Shown one piece after another: positions 18,571-27,085 of a stretch of 64,000 bases of DNA. Location of the stretch: the NCBI GenBank assembly GCA_963739375.1, contig CAVUAF010000020.1, forward strand, positions 124,001 to 188,000, in the 5' to 3' direction. This DNA is from CAVUAF01 sp963739375 (GTDB lineage: Bacteria; Acidobacteriota; Terriglobia; Terriglobales; Acidobacteriaceae). The translations under genes were made by a program, and so were the position numbers. The first letter of the stretch is position 1. Each line of letters starts with the position of its first letter. Below the pieces are notes generated by a model. It made no database searches, was not told where the DNA came from, and saw nothing but the letters and a program-made list of their open reading frames with translations.

Positions 18571-19819
18571 ATGGCTTCGATGGCCGAGGCAAGTACATTG
18601 CGCCGTGCCGAGGCGGGCCGCTGCGGCGCCGAGGTCCGCTCGGACTGCAAGGTCGCGATCGAGTTGCGCGAGGCCGGCGGCATCACGCTCGGCGTGCAAT
18701 CGCGCGTCGAGCCTTACTACGGCGAGGCGATTCGCACGCAACTCCGGGCGGTGCTCCAGACGCTCGGCGTGCGCCACGCCGACGTGCGGCTTGAGGACGA
18801 GGGCGCCCTGCCGTTCGTGATCGGGGCGCGCCTCGAGGCTGCCGCGCGGCGCGCGGGCTTCGCAGCCGCAACAGCCGTGGCTGCCGTCCCGCGCCCCGGA
18901 GTCTTCGCCCTCCGCCAAAGACCGGCTGCGCCGCTCGCGCCTCTACCTGCCGGGCAGCGAGCCGAAGTTGTTCATCAACGCCGGGCTGTGCGGCGCCGAC
19001 GCGATCATCCTCGACCTCGAGGACTCGGTGCATCCCGCCGAGAAGGACAGCGCGCGCCTGCTGGTCCGCAACGCGCTGCGCGCGGTCGATTTTGGCGGCG
19101 CCGAGCGCATGGTGCGCATCAACCAGATTCCCCTCGGCCTGGCGGACCTGGAACAGGTCATCCCCGAGCAGCCGGACCTGGTCCTGATCCCCAAGGCGAA
19201 ACCGCCGAGCAAATCTCGGCGGCGGACCGTTGCATCACCGATGTGGCGCAGCGCCACGGCATTACCCGGCCGATCTGGCTGATGCCCATCCTCGAATCGG
19301 CGCTGGGCATTGAACACGCGCTGGCCATCGCCGCCGCGTCCCCACGCGTGGTGGCGCTGACCGTCGGCCTCGAGGACTACACCGCCGACCTCGGCGTGGT
19401 GAAAACGTCGGGGGGCGAAGAGTCGCTCTACGCCCGCACCGCGCCTGGTGAATGCCGCCAGAGCCGCCGGCGTGCAGGCCATCGACTCGGTGTTCAGCGA
19501 CGTGGCCGACATGGACGGCCTGCGCGCCTGGGCCGAGCACTCGCACGCGCTGGGCTTCGAAGGCATGGGCTGCATCCACCCGCGCAGATCGCGGTGGTGC
19601 ACGAGGCCTTCGCGCCGACGGCCGCGGAGATCGAGAAGGCGATGCGAGATCGTGGCCGCGTTCGACGAGGCGCAGGCGCAGGGCCTCGGCGTCGTCAGCC
19701 TGGGCTCCAAGATGATCGACCCGCCGGTGGTGAATCGCGCGCTCAAGCTGGTGCACCGCGCCCGGCAGATGGGGCTCGTCGCCGGGCCCGCAACCGACGT
19801 GCCGGAGGCTGGAGCATGA
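18571..19819 (+). CDS. Citrate lyase acyl-carrier domain fused to CitE-type lyase subunit (frameshifted)
   Basis: Residues 1 to about 95 resemble CitD, the citrate lyase acyl carrier protein. VRSDCKVAIELRE carries the Ser-Asp at which CitD receives its phosphoribosyl-dephospho-CoA group (Ser24 here), and GALPFVIGARLEAA ends the domain. The rest is CitE: SRLYLPGSEPKLFINAG, ADAIILDLEDSVHPAEKD, MPILESALGIEHALAIA, LTVGLEDYTADLG and GFEGMGCIHPRQI. The CitE frame has no usable start codon between its upstream stop (18,818) and its conserved N-terminus, so a CitD-CitE fusion interrupted by an indel near 18,900 is the simplest reading. Other indels are near 19,200, 19,440, 19,590 and 19,650. The stop overlaps citF as ATGA. 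Confidence 0.78.
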
Positions 19820-21401
19820 GCCCGCCAGTGAAGTCCGCGGTGGAACTTGTCCGCAACGCCGCTGGGCGCCTGGTGCCGGCGGTGGTCAACGGCCGCGAGC
19901 AGGTGCCGTTCCCGGGCGTGGGCCAGCACCGGCCGCAGGGACGCAAGCGCGGCGCCGCCCATCCACTCCAACGCCGACTATCCGCGCAACGGCGACAAGC
20001 GCGTGCCGGACCTGGCCACGGCGCTTTGCCGGTGCGGCCTGCGCGACGGCATGACCATCTCCACCCACCACCACCTGCGCAACGGCGACCTGGTGGCGCT
20101 GCAGGCACTGCAGACTGCGGCCGCGCTGGGCGTCCGGGACCTGATGTGGTTCCCCAGCGCCTCCTTCCCCTGCCATGCGCCGGTGATCGATCTGATGGAG
20201 CGCGGTGTGGTCCACCACATCGAAGGCTAGCATGAACGGACCGCTGGGCGACTACTGCTCGCAAGGCAAGATGCGCGGCTGCGGCGTGCTGCGCTCGCAC
20301 GGCGGCCGCTGGCAGGCCATCCAGGACGGCGAGGTGCACATCGACATCGCGGTCATCGCCGCACCGACCGCCGACTCCTTCGGCAACGCCAACGGCGTGC
20401 ACGGGCCCGTCGGCCTGCGGCTCGCTCGGCTTCGCGCTGGCCGATTCGATGTACGCCGACCACGTCATCGTCGTCACCGACAACCTGGTTCCCTTCCCTT
20501 GCGTCCCCTGGCAGATCCAGGGCAACAACGTGGACTACGTGGTGGAGGTGGCCTCGATCGGCGATCCCGCGAAGATCGTCAGCGGGCACAACGCAGATCA
20601 CGCGTTCGCCCGGACCGCCTGCTGTATTGCCGAGATGGCGGCGCGTTTCCTGCGCGACACCGGCATCATGCGCGACGGCTTCTCTTTCCAGGCCGGCGCC
20701 GGCGGCATCGCCCTGGCCTTCGTGGACCTTCCTCCGCCGGTACATGCGCGAGGCCGGGGTGCAAGGCGCGCTTCGTGCGCGGCGGCTCGACCCAGTACCT
20801 GGTCGAACTGCTGCAGGAAGGGCTGACCGACTACATCCTCGACGGCCAGACCTTCGACCTCGACGGCGTGCGCTCGATGGCCTCCGATCCGCGCCACGTC
20901 TCCACCTCGCCGTTCACCTCGTACAACTTCCACGGCAAGGGCAACTTCGCCTCGCTGGTGGATGCCGTCGTGCTGGGCGCCACCGAGGTCGACCTGAACT
21001 TCAACGCCAACGTCGTCACCCACTCCGACGGCCGGCTGCTGCACGGCATCGGCGGCTGGCAGAACTGCCTGTTCGCCGGCTGCACCATTCTGGCGGTGCC
21101 CTCGTTCCGCGACCGCATTCCGGTCATCGTGGACGAGGTCACCACCCTCACCGGACCCGGCGAGCTGATCGACGTGGTCGTCACCGAGCGCGGCATCGCC
21201 ATCAATCCCCGCCGCCGCGATCTGCTCGCCGTGGTGCAGGGCTCGTCGCTGCCTATCCGCGAACTCGCCGACCTGCAGCGCGAAGTCGAAAACATCTGCG
21301 GTGGCAAGCCGCAGAAACTCCACCGCACCGACCAGCCGGTCGCCGTCGTCAAATGGGTCGATGGGACCGTGCTCGATACCGTCTGGAAGCTGCAGCTCTA
21401 G
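19816..21401 (+). CDS. citF: Citrate lyase alpha subunit-like CoA transferase (frameshifted)
   Basis: CitF exchanges the acetyl group on the acyl carrier for citrate, forming citryl-ACP. The restored protein of about 525 residues follows E. coli CitF: NADYPRNGDKRVPDLATAL, GMTISTHHHLRNGD, SASFPCHAPVIDLMERG, FGNANGVHGPVG, GFSFQAGAGGIALA, FVRGGSTQYLVELLQEG and SDGRLLHGIGG. Frame breaks lie near 19,930, 20,420, 20,730 and 20,770. No citrate lyase ligase (CitC), CitG or CitX is in the window, so prosthetic-group synthesis and acetylation must be encoded elsewhere. Citramalate lyase alpha is homologous and cannot be excluded. Confidence 0.8.
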
Positions 21402-21439
21402 CCGCTTCGTCTCGCAGAGTGGATTCCGTGCCTTGAGGC

Positions 21440-21477
21440 ATGGCAAAACAAAAGGGCCAGCGCCAGAAGCGCTGACC
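21440..21477 (-). terminator. Rho-independent terminator of the tRNA-fMet gene
   Basis: On the minus strand, GGTCAGCGC-TTCTG-GCGCTGGCC forms a stem (6 perfect inner pairs plus two outer G-C pairs past a mismatch), followed by CTTTTGTTTTGCC. It starts about 23 bases after the tRNA 3' end. It may also serve citF from the other side, though no U-run follows in that direction. Confidence 0.7.
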
Positions 21478-21499
21478 CGGATGATTCAGTAGGATAGCT

Positions 21500-21576
<77 letters not shown>

Positions 21577-21650
21577 TACTCAGCTTACCAAAGCGAAATG
21601 GTGAGGTCAAACCACGCGCGCCAGCGGTCGTGGGTCAGTTCAAGTATGTT

Positions 21651-21684
21651 TTGAAAGGGCGCGGCTTCAGCCGCGCCCTTTCAA
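21651..21684. repeat. 15-bp perfect inverted repeat (intergenic hairpin)
   Basis: TTGAAAGGGCGCGGC, a 4-base TTCA loop, then the exact complement. A second short hairpin, TCAGTTTG-AA-CAAACTGA, lies at 21725-21742, and GCGGGCGA-GT-CGCCCGC follows near 21,783. There is no T-run after the main stem, so it is more like a dispersed palindromic repeat than a terminator. The stretch 21577-21839 holds no gene. Confidence 0.6.
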
Positions 21685-21839
21685 ACCCCTAACAACTGCG
21701 CCGCCCGGGACGTCCGGCAGTGGCTCAGTTTGAACAAACTGACCCACCACGCGAGCAAGCGGTAGCTCACGGAATCAAACGACGCGGGCGAGTCGCCCGC
21801 GCCGGAGGTCTGGCGGGGCCTGCTGCGCTCGTGCCGGAA

Positions 21840-22469
21840 CTATTCCTTGAGCTTCCGCCGCTCACAGGCGGCCACGATCTTCGTGGGATCTACCGCTTCA
21901 TTGTCCACCGACTCTTCCACGATCTTCCCGTCCTTATCGATCAGGAAGGTGGCGCGGCGCGCGGTCTTCATCGGCACGCCGGAAACCGGCCGCTCCCGCA
22001 GCAGGCCGTAGGCGTCGATGGTCTTCCCCGACTGGTCGCTGAGCAGGGGGAAGGAAACGCCGGTTTGTTGGGCGAAGGCAAAATTGGCGAACGGACTGTC
22101 GATGCTCACACCCAGGACCTGGGTGTCGGCGGCCTCCAGCTTCTGGATATTCTGCTGGAAGGCCTTCATCTCGGCGGTTCAACCACCGGTGAAGGCGAAG
22201 ACGTAAAACGCCAGGGCGACGTTTTTCTTGCCCTTGAAGTCGTGCAGCGAGATGGGCGTGATGTTATGGCCATCGAAGGCCAGCAGCGTGAAATCGGGCG
22301 CGGCGTCGCCGACCTTGAGCTTCAAGGGTTCGGGCGGCCGCGGCTGCGCCTGGCCTGGAGCGGCCTGGGCATTCGCCGTCGGCAGCAACTGGCGCGAAAG
22401 TTGCCGCGGCGCCATGGCCGCGACCGCAAGCCACAACAGCGCGACCGCAAAAAGCAGGGGTTTTCTCAT
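21840..22469 (-). CDS. Exported peroxiredoxin with selenocysteine at the peroxidatic position (in-frame TGA)
   Basis: An AhpC/TSA-type peroxiredoxin of 209 codons. An N-terminal hydrophobic segment (MRKPLLFAVALLWLAVAAM) suggests export or anchoring. The fold starts LKVGDAAPDFTLLAFDG and continues GKKNVALAFYVFAFTGG, then TGA (22181-22179), then TAEMKAFQQNIQKLEAA, all in one frame, ending VPMKTARRATFLIDKDGKI and ERRKLKE. The TGA falls exactly on the peroxidatic cysteine of the TxxC motif (TGG-Cys-T). A stable hairpin follows it at SECIS distance. I therefore read the TGA as selenocysteine; the alternative is a nonsense or sequencing change in a Cys codon. The ATG follows CGAGGAGACT. The selenocysteine machinery is not in this window. 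Confidence 0.78.
22131..22164 (-). promoter_or_regulatory. Candidate bacterial SECIS element
   Basis: Starting 14 bases after the TGA, the minus strand reads GGCCT-T-CCAGC, a 13-base loop, GCTGG-AGGCC: ten base pairs with a single bulged T. The loop begins AG, so a G is among its first two bases, and 25 bases separate the UGA from the loop. Both features fit the bacterial SECIS description for SelB recruitment. Translation passes through it as part of the peroxiredoxin gene. Confidence 0.65.
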
Positions 22470-22593
22470 AGTCTCCTCGATCCTCGGAGTCGTCCGAGGA
22501 GGTTAGCTGCCCCCGAGTCCCGCCGTCAATCGGCCGGGAAGACCGCCGCCCCGATATCGCCGTTCCGAAATAGAGCGCCGGCGCCGCGTTTGG

Positions 22594-23034
22594 TTACGCG
22601 GCGGCCTTGCCGCGCACCATTTCGGGTGTGGCTGTGCCCGGTGGCACCAGCCGGCAATACACCGCACGTACGGCCATCCAGAGCACGTAATACACCGCGA
22701 ACCCGAACGGCACCAGCAGCCAGCGCACGCCCAGCGGTAACGGTTGCCCGATCCGTCGGCCCAGCACGTCAAAAACGAAGCCGGCGCCGATGCCCGCCAC
22801 GGCGCCCAGCGCCGCGCCCCACCAGGGCAGGCGTGCGGGCACCACCGTCGCGGGAGCCAGCAAACTCCAGAGTCCCCAGGCGAGCGGCACAAAACACCAG
22901 ATCATCGGCAAGGGCCAGAAGATCGACATCGGCCGGAAGATCGGGACCAACAGGACTGCGGTAGCACCCAGCGCGATGACGACTCCCGCCACGGCCGTAG
23001 CGGCGACAAACTGCTGCATCCTGGTGTGCGTCAT
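22594..23034 (-). CDS. Small multi-pass membrane protein, unknown function
   Basis: A 146-residue protein with about four hydrophobic segments (VAATAVAGVVIALGATAVLL, IFWPLPMIWCFVPLAWGLW, WWGAALGAVAGIGAGFVF and LLVPFGFAVYYVLWMAV) and a short basic tail. I recognise no family. The ATG at 23,034 has an excellent ribosome binding site (AAGGAGGTGCAATC); the open frame extends 86 codons further but those residues come from the promoter region of the divergent gene. Confidence 0.6.
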   Translation of the reverse strand: MTHTRMQQFVAATAVAGVVIALGATAVLLVPIFRPMSIFWPLPMIWCFVPLAWGLWSLLAPATVVPARLPWWGAALGAVAGIGAGFVFDVLGRRIGQPLPLGVRWLLVPFGFAVYYVLWMAVRAVYCRLVPPGTATPEMVRGKAAA

Positions 23035-23133
23035 GATTGCACCTCCTTGGCACGCGGGCGGAATTCTACGCGCCCCCGTCCTGCCCGTCAGTGACGCCGC
23101 CTTTCGCCCCGCCTTTGACCGGTCACACTCCAT

Positions 23134-23149
23134 AGTGCCGCCGGTCACG
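23134..23149 (+). promoter_or_regulatory. Weaker CRP/FNR-like palindrome upstream of the RsbRD-like gene
   Basis: AGTGCCGCCGGTCACG shares the CGCCGGTCAC core with the hypA site and fits the consensus less well in its left arm. CACAAT (23170-23175) lies at the same distance as the -10-like hexamers of the other sites, and the gene starts at 23,201. Confidence 0.3.
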
Positions 23150-23200
23150 GCAGAATGCTCCGCGTGCGGCACAATAAAACGACGAGAAGGTGGGTGCATC

Positions 23201-23695
23201 ATGCTTTCGCCTAGATTGCTGCGTCTGATCGAGACCCACGCGCACGAGTTGGCCAACAGCCTGCTGCAACAAGTCGAAAACTCGGAATTCACGCGCGACT
23301 ACCACAAGGTACCCGCCAGCGAGTTACGGCAGCGCGTCTTCGAGGTTTATCACCATCTCAGCGAGTGGCTTCTGGAGCACGACGCCACGGAGGTCGAGCG
23401 CCGCTACCTCGAGATCGGGGCGCGCCGGGCGCACCAGGGCGTTCCCTTGAGCCAGCTGATGTGGGCGCTCGTGCTCACCAAGCAGAACCTCTGGCGCTTT
23501 GCCAGGAACGAGTCCGTGCTGGACCAGCCGCTGGAGATGTTCGGGGCGTTGGAGCTGCTGCAACTGCTGGAGAGCTTCTTTGACCGGGCGACGCACGCTG
23601 CGGCCCTCGGCTACGAGCGGGCCGGCGCCAAGCACGTTGAGCCGGGGACGGCCCATTCCGATTCGCTGCTGACCGCGCACGCGCGCTCCCGCTAG
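23201..23695 (+). CDS. RsbRD N-terminal-like regulatory protein
   Basis: A 164-residue, all-helical, cytosolic protein. LIETHAHELANSLLQQVENS, HHLSEWLLEH and RRYLEIGARRAHQGVPLSQLMWALVLTKQNLWRF resemble the N-terminal domain of RsbRD-type (RsbT co-antagonist) stress proteins and related sensor domains. No kinase, STAS or output domain follows. The ATG at 23,201 is preceded by GAAGGTGGG. It stands alone between a divergent membrane protein and a TetR gene. Assignment rests on pattern memory only. Confidence 0.5.
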   Translation: MLSPRLLRLIETHAHELANSLLQQVENSEFTRDYHKVPASELRQRVFEVYHHLSEWLLEHDATEVERRYLEIGARRAHQGVPLSQLMWALVLTKQNLWRFARNESVLDQPLEMFGALELLQLLESFFDRATHAAALGYERAGAKHVEPGTAHSDSLLTAHARSR

Positions 23696-23799
23696 CCCGC
23701 CGGCAGCCAGCTGGTCCTGGGCGCCACATGGCCGTTGCGCCCGGAACCCACTCCAAGTAGAGTGTCGCTTGCCTGCGGGACGCTCCCGCCGCCCCTGCG

Positions 23800-24459
23800 T
23801 TGAACCAGAAGCCGCCAACCACGACGCCGGACTCCCTGCCGCACGGGCGCAGCCCGGAAAAATATCAGCGCATTCTCGACGCGGCCATCACGGTCATCGC
23901 CGAGAAAGGCTTCTTCCAGTCGCGCGTGGCGGAAATCGCCGAGCGCGCCGGGGTCGCCGACGGCACCATCTATCTCTACTTCAAGAACAAAGAGCAGATC
24001 CTGATGGCGGCGATTGATTCGGCCTTCGCCGCCTTTCTGGAGCGCGCGCGGCGCGAACTCAAGCCCGACGCCGGCCCGGGCGAAAAACTGCGGCGGCTGG
24101 CGCGTCTCCACCTGGAGACCCTGGGCGCGAACCGCGGTATCGCCATCGTGTTTCAGACGGAACTGCGGCAGAGCGCGAAATTCCTGGCGCAATTCTCGCG
24201 GCGCAACCTGGCCGAGTACTTCGACCTGATCCGCGCAGTCGTCCGCGAAGGGCAGCGCGCCGGCGTCTTCCGCGGCGAAGTGAGCGACAAAATCGCCACC
24301 AACTGCTTCTTCGGCGCGCTCGACGAAATGGTCACCTCGTGGATGCTGAGCGAGCGCGACTACCCGCTGGCCGGCGCGGCGGACGCGGTGGTGGACGTGA
24401 TTCTCAGGGGATTGGAGACGCGGCGCGGCGATGGACCCGCAAAACCCGGCAACCATTAA
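23800..24459 (+). CDS. TetR-family transcriptional regulator (fatty-acid metabolism type)
   Basis: A 219-residue repressor. The helix-turn-helix covers about residues 20-66: EKYQRILDAAITVIAEKGF, AEIAERAGVADGTIYLYFKN. The C-terminal ligand domain resembles FadR/AcrR-type regulators. The start is a TTG at 23,800 with no clear ribosome binding site, so it is uncertain by a few codons. It overlaps the acyl-CoA ligase gene by 29 bases, so it probably controls its own operon in response to acyl-CoA. Confidence 0.82.
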   Translation: MNQKPPTTTPDSLPHGRSPEKYQRILDAAITVIAEKGFFQSRVAEIAERAGVADGTIYLYFKNKEQILMAAIDSAFAAFLERARRELKPDAGPGEKLRRLARLHLETLGANRGIAIVFQTELRQSAKFLAQFSRRNLAEYFDLIRAVVREGQRAGVFRGEVSDKIATNCFFGALDEMVTSWMLSERDYPLAGAADAVVDVILRGLETRRGDGPAKPGNH

Positions 24460-26221
24460 CGACATCTTCTTCCTGGTGGTGACACGCGACCACCCCAGCC
24501 CCCTGCTGCTGCGCCACGGCGAGCAGTGGTTGCCGCTTTCCGCGCGCGAGCTCTACGGCCGGGTCGTGGCCGTGGCGCGCGCGCTCGAGGCCTGGGGCCT
24601 GAAGAAAGGCGACCGCGCCGCCATCCTCGCCGAAAACCGCATCGAATGGGCCATTGCCGACTTCGCCTGCCTGGCGCTGGGCATCGCCGACGTGCCCCTC
24701 TATCCCACCCTCACCGGCGAACAGACCGCCGCCATCCTGAGCGACGCCGGCGCGCGCGTCGCCTTCGTCTCCACCCCCGAGCAGCTCAACAAGGTGCTTG
24801 CCGTCCGCCGGCGCACGCCGCTGGAGAAGATTGTCGTCATGGACGACGCGCACCTGCACGACGCCGTCCCCATGCGCGTGCTCATGCAGCAGGGACCCAC
24901 GGAGCGCGACGCCACCTTCGACGCCCGCGCGCGTTCCATCACCGCCGACGATCTGGCCACCCTCATCTACACCTCGGGGACCACCGGCGCCTCCAAGGGC
25001 GTGATGCTCAGCCACGGCAACCTGGCCGCCAATGTGGCCGCTTCCATCAAGGCCTTTGGCGTGGGGGAACGCGACCTCTACGTCTCCTGCCTGCCGCTTT
25101 CGCATATCTTCGCCCGCCACATCGATTACGCCATGTTCCAGGACGGCGTCTGCATCGCCTATTGCCCCGACCTGAATGCCCTGCCGCAGATATTGCGCGA
25201 GACGCGGCCAACCTTCTTCGTCGGTGTGCCCCGCGTCTTTGAGAAGATTCGCGACACGGTCGAACTCCAGGTCGGGGGCGGCGTGAAGCGCCTGCTGTTC
25301 AACGGGGCGCTGCGCGTGGGCGCGCGGCATCGCGGGGACGTCCTGGCACGCCGCGTTCCCAAGTCGCTCGCCTGGAAGCTGGTGCAGCGCCTGGTATTCG
25401 CGAAGATCCACGCCGGCATGGGCGGCCGGGTGCAGATGATGATCTCCGGCGGCGCGCCGCTGGGCCGCGAACTGGCCGCCTGGTACCCCAGCGTGGGGCT
25501 GGCGCTCTACGAGGGTTACGGGCTGACCGAGACTTCCCCGGTCATCGCCCGCAACACCCCCGCCGACCACAAGATCGGGAGCGTGGGCAAAGTTCTGACC
25601 AACCTCGCGCTGCGCCTCGCGGAGGACGGCGAAATCCTGGTGCGCGGCCCCAGTGTCTTCTCCGGCTACTGGAACCGGCCCGATGACACCCGGGCGGCAT
25701 TCGACGGCGACTGGTTCAAGACCGGCGACATCGGGCGCCTCGACGGAGACGGCTTTCTGTCGATTACCGACCGCAAGAAAGAGCTCATCAAGACGTCCGC
25801 CGGCAAGTTCATCGCGCCCGCCCCGATGGAAAACGCCCTGACCGCCAACCCGCTGGTGGCGCATGCCGTGGTCATCGGCGACCGGCGCAAGTTTGCGGCG
25901 GCGATCATCGCCCCGCACTTCCCTCTCCTGGAAGACTGGGCCCGCGCCAACCAGGTGAGCTGCGGCACGCGTGAGGAGTTGGTCGCACATCCCAAAGTGC
26001 GCGCGCTGTACGAGGGCATTGTCGACGATCTGAATTCCCGCTTCGCGCAGTTCGAGCGGCTCAAGCGCTTCCTGCTGGTGGCCGACGACTTTTCCGTCGC
26101 CGGCGGCGAACTCACCCCAACGCTGAAGCTCAAACGCCGCGCCGTCGAGGAGAGATACCAGGAGCAACTCGACGCCCTGTACCACGAGGCCGAAGCCGAG
26201 CCGACCGTGGCCCGGCCATGA
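24431..26221 (+). CDS. Long-chain fatty acid--CoA ligase (AMP-forming)
   Basis: This 596-residue ANL-superfamily enzyme activates fatty acids to acyl-CoA through acyl-AMP. It has the P-loop-like LIYTSGTTGASKGVMLSHGN, CLPLSHIFARHIDYAMF, ISGGAPLGRELAAWY, the adenine-binding YEGYGLTETSPV, DGDWFKTGDIGRLDGDGFL and the hinge DRKKELIKTSAGKFIAP. It belongs with the FAA1/FadD15-like long form. The frame is intact. It is the second gene of a TetR-ligase operon and starts inside the regulator gene. Chain-length preference cannot be inferred. Confidence 0.92.
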   Translation: MDPQNPATINDIFFLVVTRDHPSPLLLRHGEQWLPLSARELYGRVVAVARALEAWGLKKGDRAAILAENRIEWAIADFACLALGIADVPLYPTLTGEQTAAILSDAGARVAFVSTPEQLNKVLAVRRRTPLEKIVVMDDAHLHDAVPMRVLMQQGPTERDATFDARARSITADDLATLIYTSGTTGASKGVMLSHGNLAANVAASIKAFGVGERDLYVSCLPLSHIFARHIDYAMFQDGVCIAYCPDLNALPQILRETRPTFFVGVPRVFEKIRDTVELQVGGGVKRLLFNGALRVGARHRGDVLARRVPKSLAWKLVQRLVFAKIHAGMGGRVQMMISGGAPLGRELAAWYPSVGLALYEGYGLTETSPVIARNTPADHKIGSVGKVLTNLALRLAEDGEILVRGPSVFSGYWNRPDDTRAAFDGDWFKTGDIGRLDGDGFLSITDRKKELIKTSAGKFIAPAPMENALTANPLVAHAVVIGDRRKFAAAIIAPHFPLLEDWARANQVSCGTREELVAHPKVRALYEGIVDDLNSRFAQFERLKRFLLVADDFSVAGGELTPTLKLKRRAVEERYQEQLDALYHEAEAEPTVARP

Positions 26222-26247
26222 GCCCGCCGGCGTATTAGAATCGTCCC

Positions 26248-27011
26248 ATGGACACCCTGGTGATTGCCGGCCGCGCGTTTCGCTCACGGCTGATTGTGGG
26301 CACGGGCAAGTACCGCTCCGGGCAGGAGACGGCGCGCGCCCTCGCCGCCAGCGGCGCGGAGATGGTGACGGTCGCGGTGCGGCGCGTCAATCTCGACCGC
26401 TCCAAGGAATCGCTCCTCGATTTCCTGGATCCGCAAAATATATCCTGCTGCCCAACACTGCCGGTTGTTACACCGCCGACGATGCCATCCGCACCTGCAG
26501 CCTTGCCAGGGAGGTCGGGCTGTCGATTTTGTGAAAGTGGAGGTCATGGGTGACGAGAAAACACCTTTCCCGACAATGAGGAGACTATCGAGGCGACAAA
26601 GAACTGGTAAAGGAAGGGTTTACCGTTTTGCCCTATACAAGCGACGACCTGATGATTGCAAAGAGTTGGAAGACATCGGCTGTGAGGCCATCATGCCCCT
26701 TGGCGCACCCATCGGCAGCGGCATGGGCATCCAGAACCGCTCCAATATCCAGATCATGCGCGACTGCTTCCCGATGTTCCGCTCGTCATTGACGCCGGGG
26801 TGGGCACGGCCTCGGACGCGGCCATTGCCATGGAACTCGGCGCCACGGGGTCCTGATGAATACCGGCATAGCCCACGCCCAGGACCCCGTGCTCATGGCC
26901 GAAGCGATGAAGCACGCGGTCCTCGCCGGCCGCCAGGCGTATCTCGCCGGCCGCATGCCCAAGAAGCTGTACGCCACGGCGAGCTCGCCGACGGAAGGCG
27001 TGGTGCGGTAG
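26248..27011 (+). CDS. thiG: Thiazole synthase ThiG (frameshifted)
   Basis: ThiG forms the thiazole phosphate moiety of thiamine from deoxyxylulose phosphate, dehydroglycine and ThiS thiocarboxylate. The pieces are DTLVIAGRAFRSRLIVGTGKY (with the Schiff-base region), YILLPNTAGCYTADDAI, DDLMIAK-LEDIGCEAIMPLGAPIGSG, VIDAGVGTASDAAIAMELG and VLMNTGIAHAQDPVLMAEAM. At least five indels lie between 26,440 and 26,850; the tail from 26,857 is continuous to the TAG at 27,009. The restored length of about 254 residues is normal. The ATG at 26,248 begins 26 bases after the ligase stop. No TPP riboswitch is visible upstream. Confidence 0.85.
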
Positions 27012-27037
27012 CTCAGCTTCCTCTCGCCAAAAAAGTG

Positions 27038-27066
27038 AAGGGCGGCCCGCCGGGGCCGCCCCTTTT
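27038..27066. terminator. Rho-independent terminator after thiG
   Basis: GGGCGGCCC-GCCG-GGGCCGCCC (27040-27061) is followed by CTTTT on the plus strand. A run of A residues precedes it, so it can also act for the convergent gene that ends at 27,086. Confidence 0.8.
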
Positions 27067-27085
27067 CGCGCAATCGCGAGTGCGA

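Noticed and set aside
22179..22181. TGA in the peroxiredoxin as an ordinary stop of a truncated gene
   Set aside because: The downstream half continues in the same frame with intact family sequence to a normal C-terminus, and the TGA sits exactly on the active-site Cys codon.
23116..23125. TGACCGGTCA palindrome as an FNR/CRP site
   Set aside because: The half-sites are 4 bases apart, not 6, so it does not fit the family spacing.
24404..26287. 627-codon open frame antisense to the acyl-CoA ligase
   Set aside because: It mirrors a complete ligase gene in the opposite strand, has no family motif, no ribosome binding site and the Arg/Gly/His-rich composition of high-G+C antisense frames.
26248..27011. 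thiG as a genuine pseudogene
   Set aside because: All conserved blocks survive in alternating frames and the same kind of indel affects essential genes here, so error is more likely; I cannot exclude decay.
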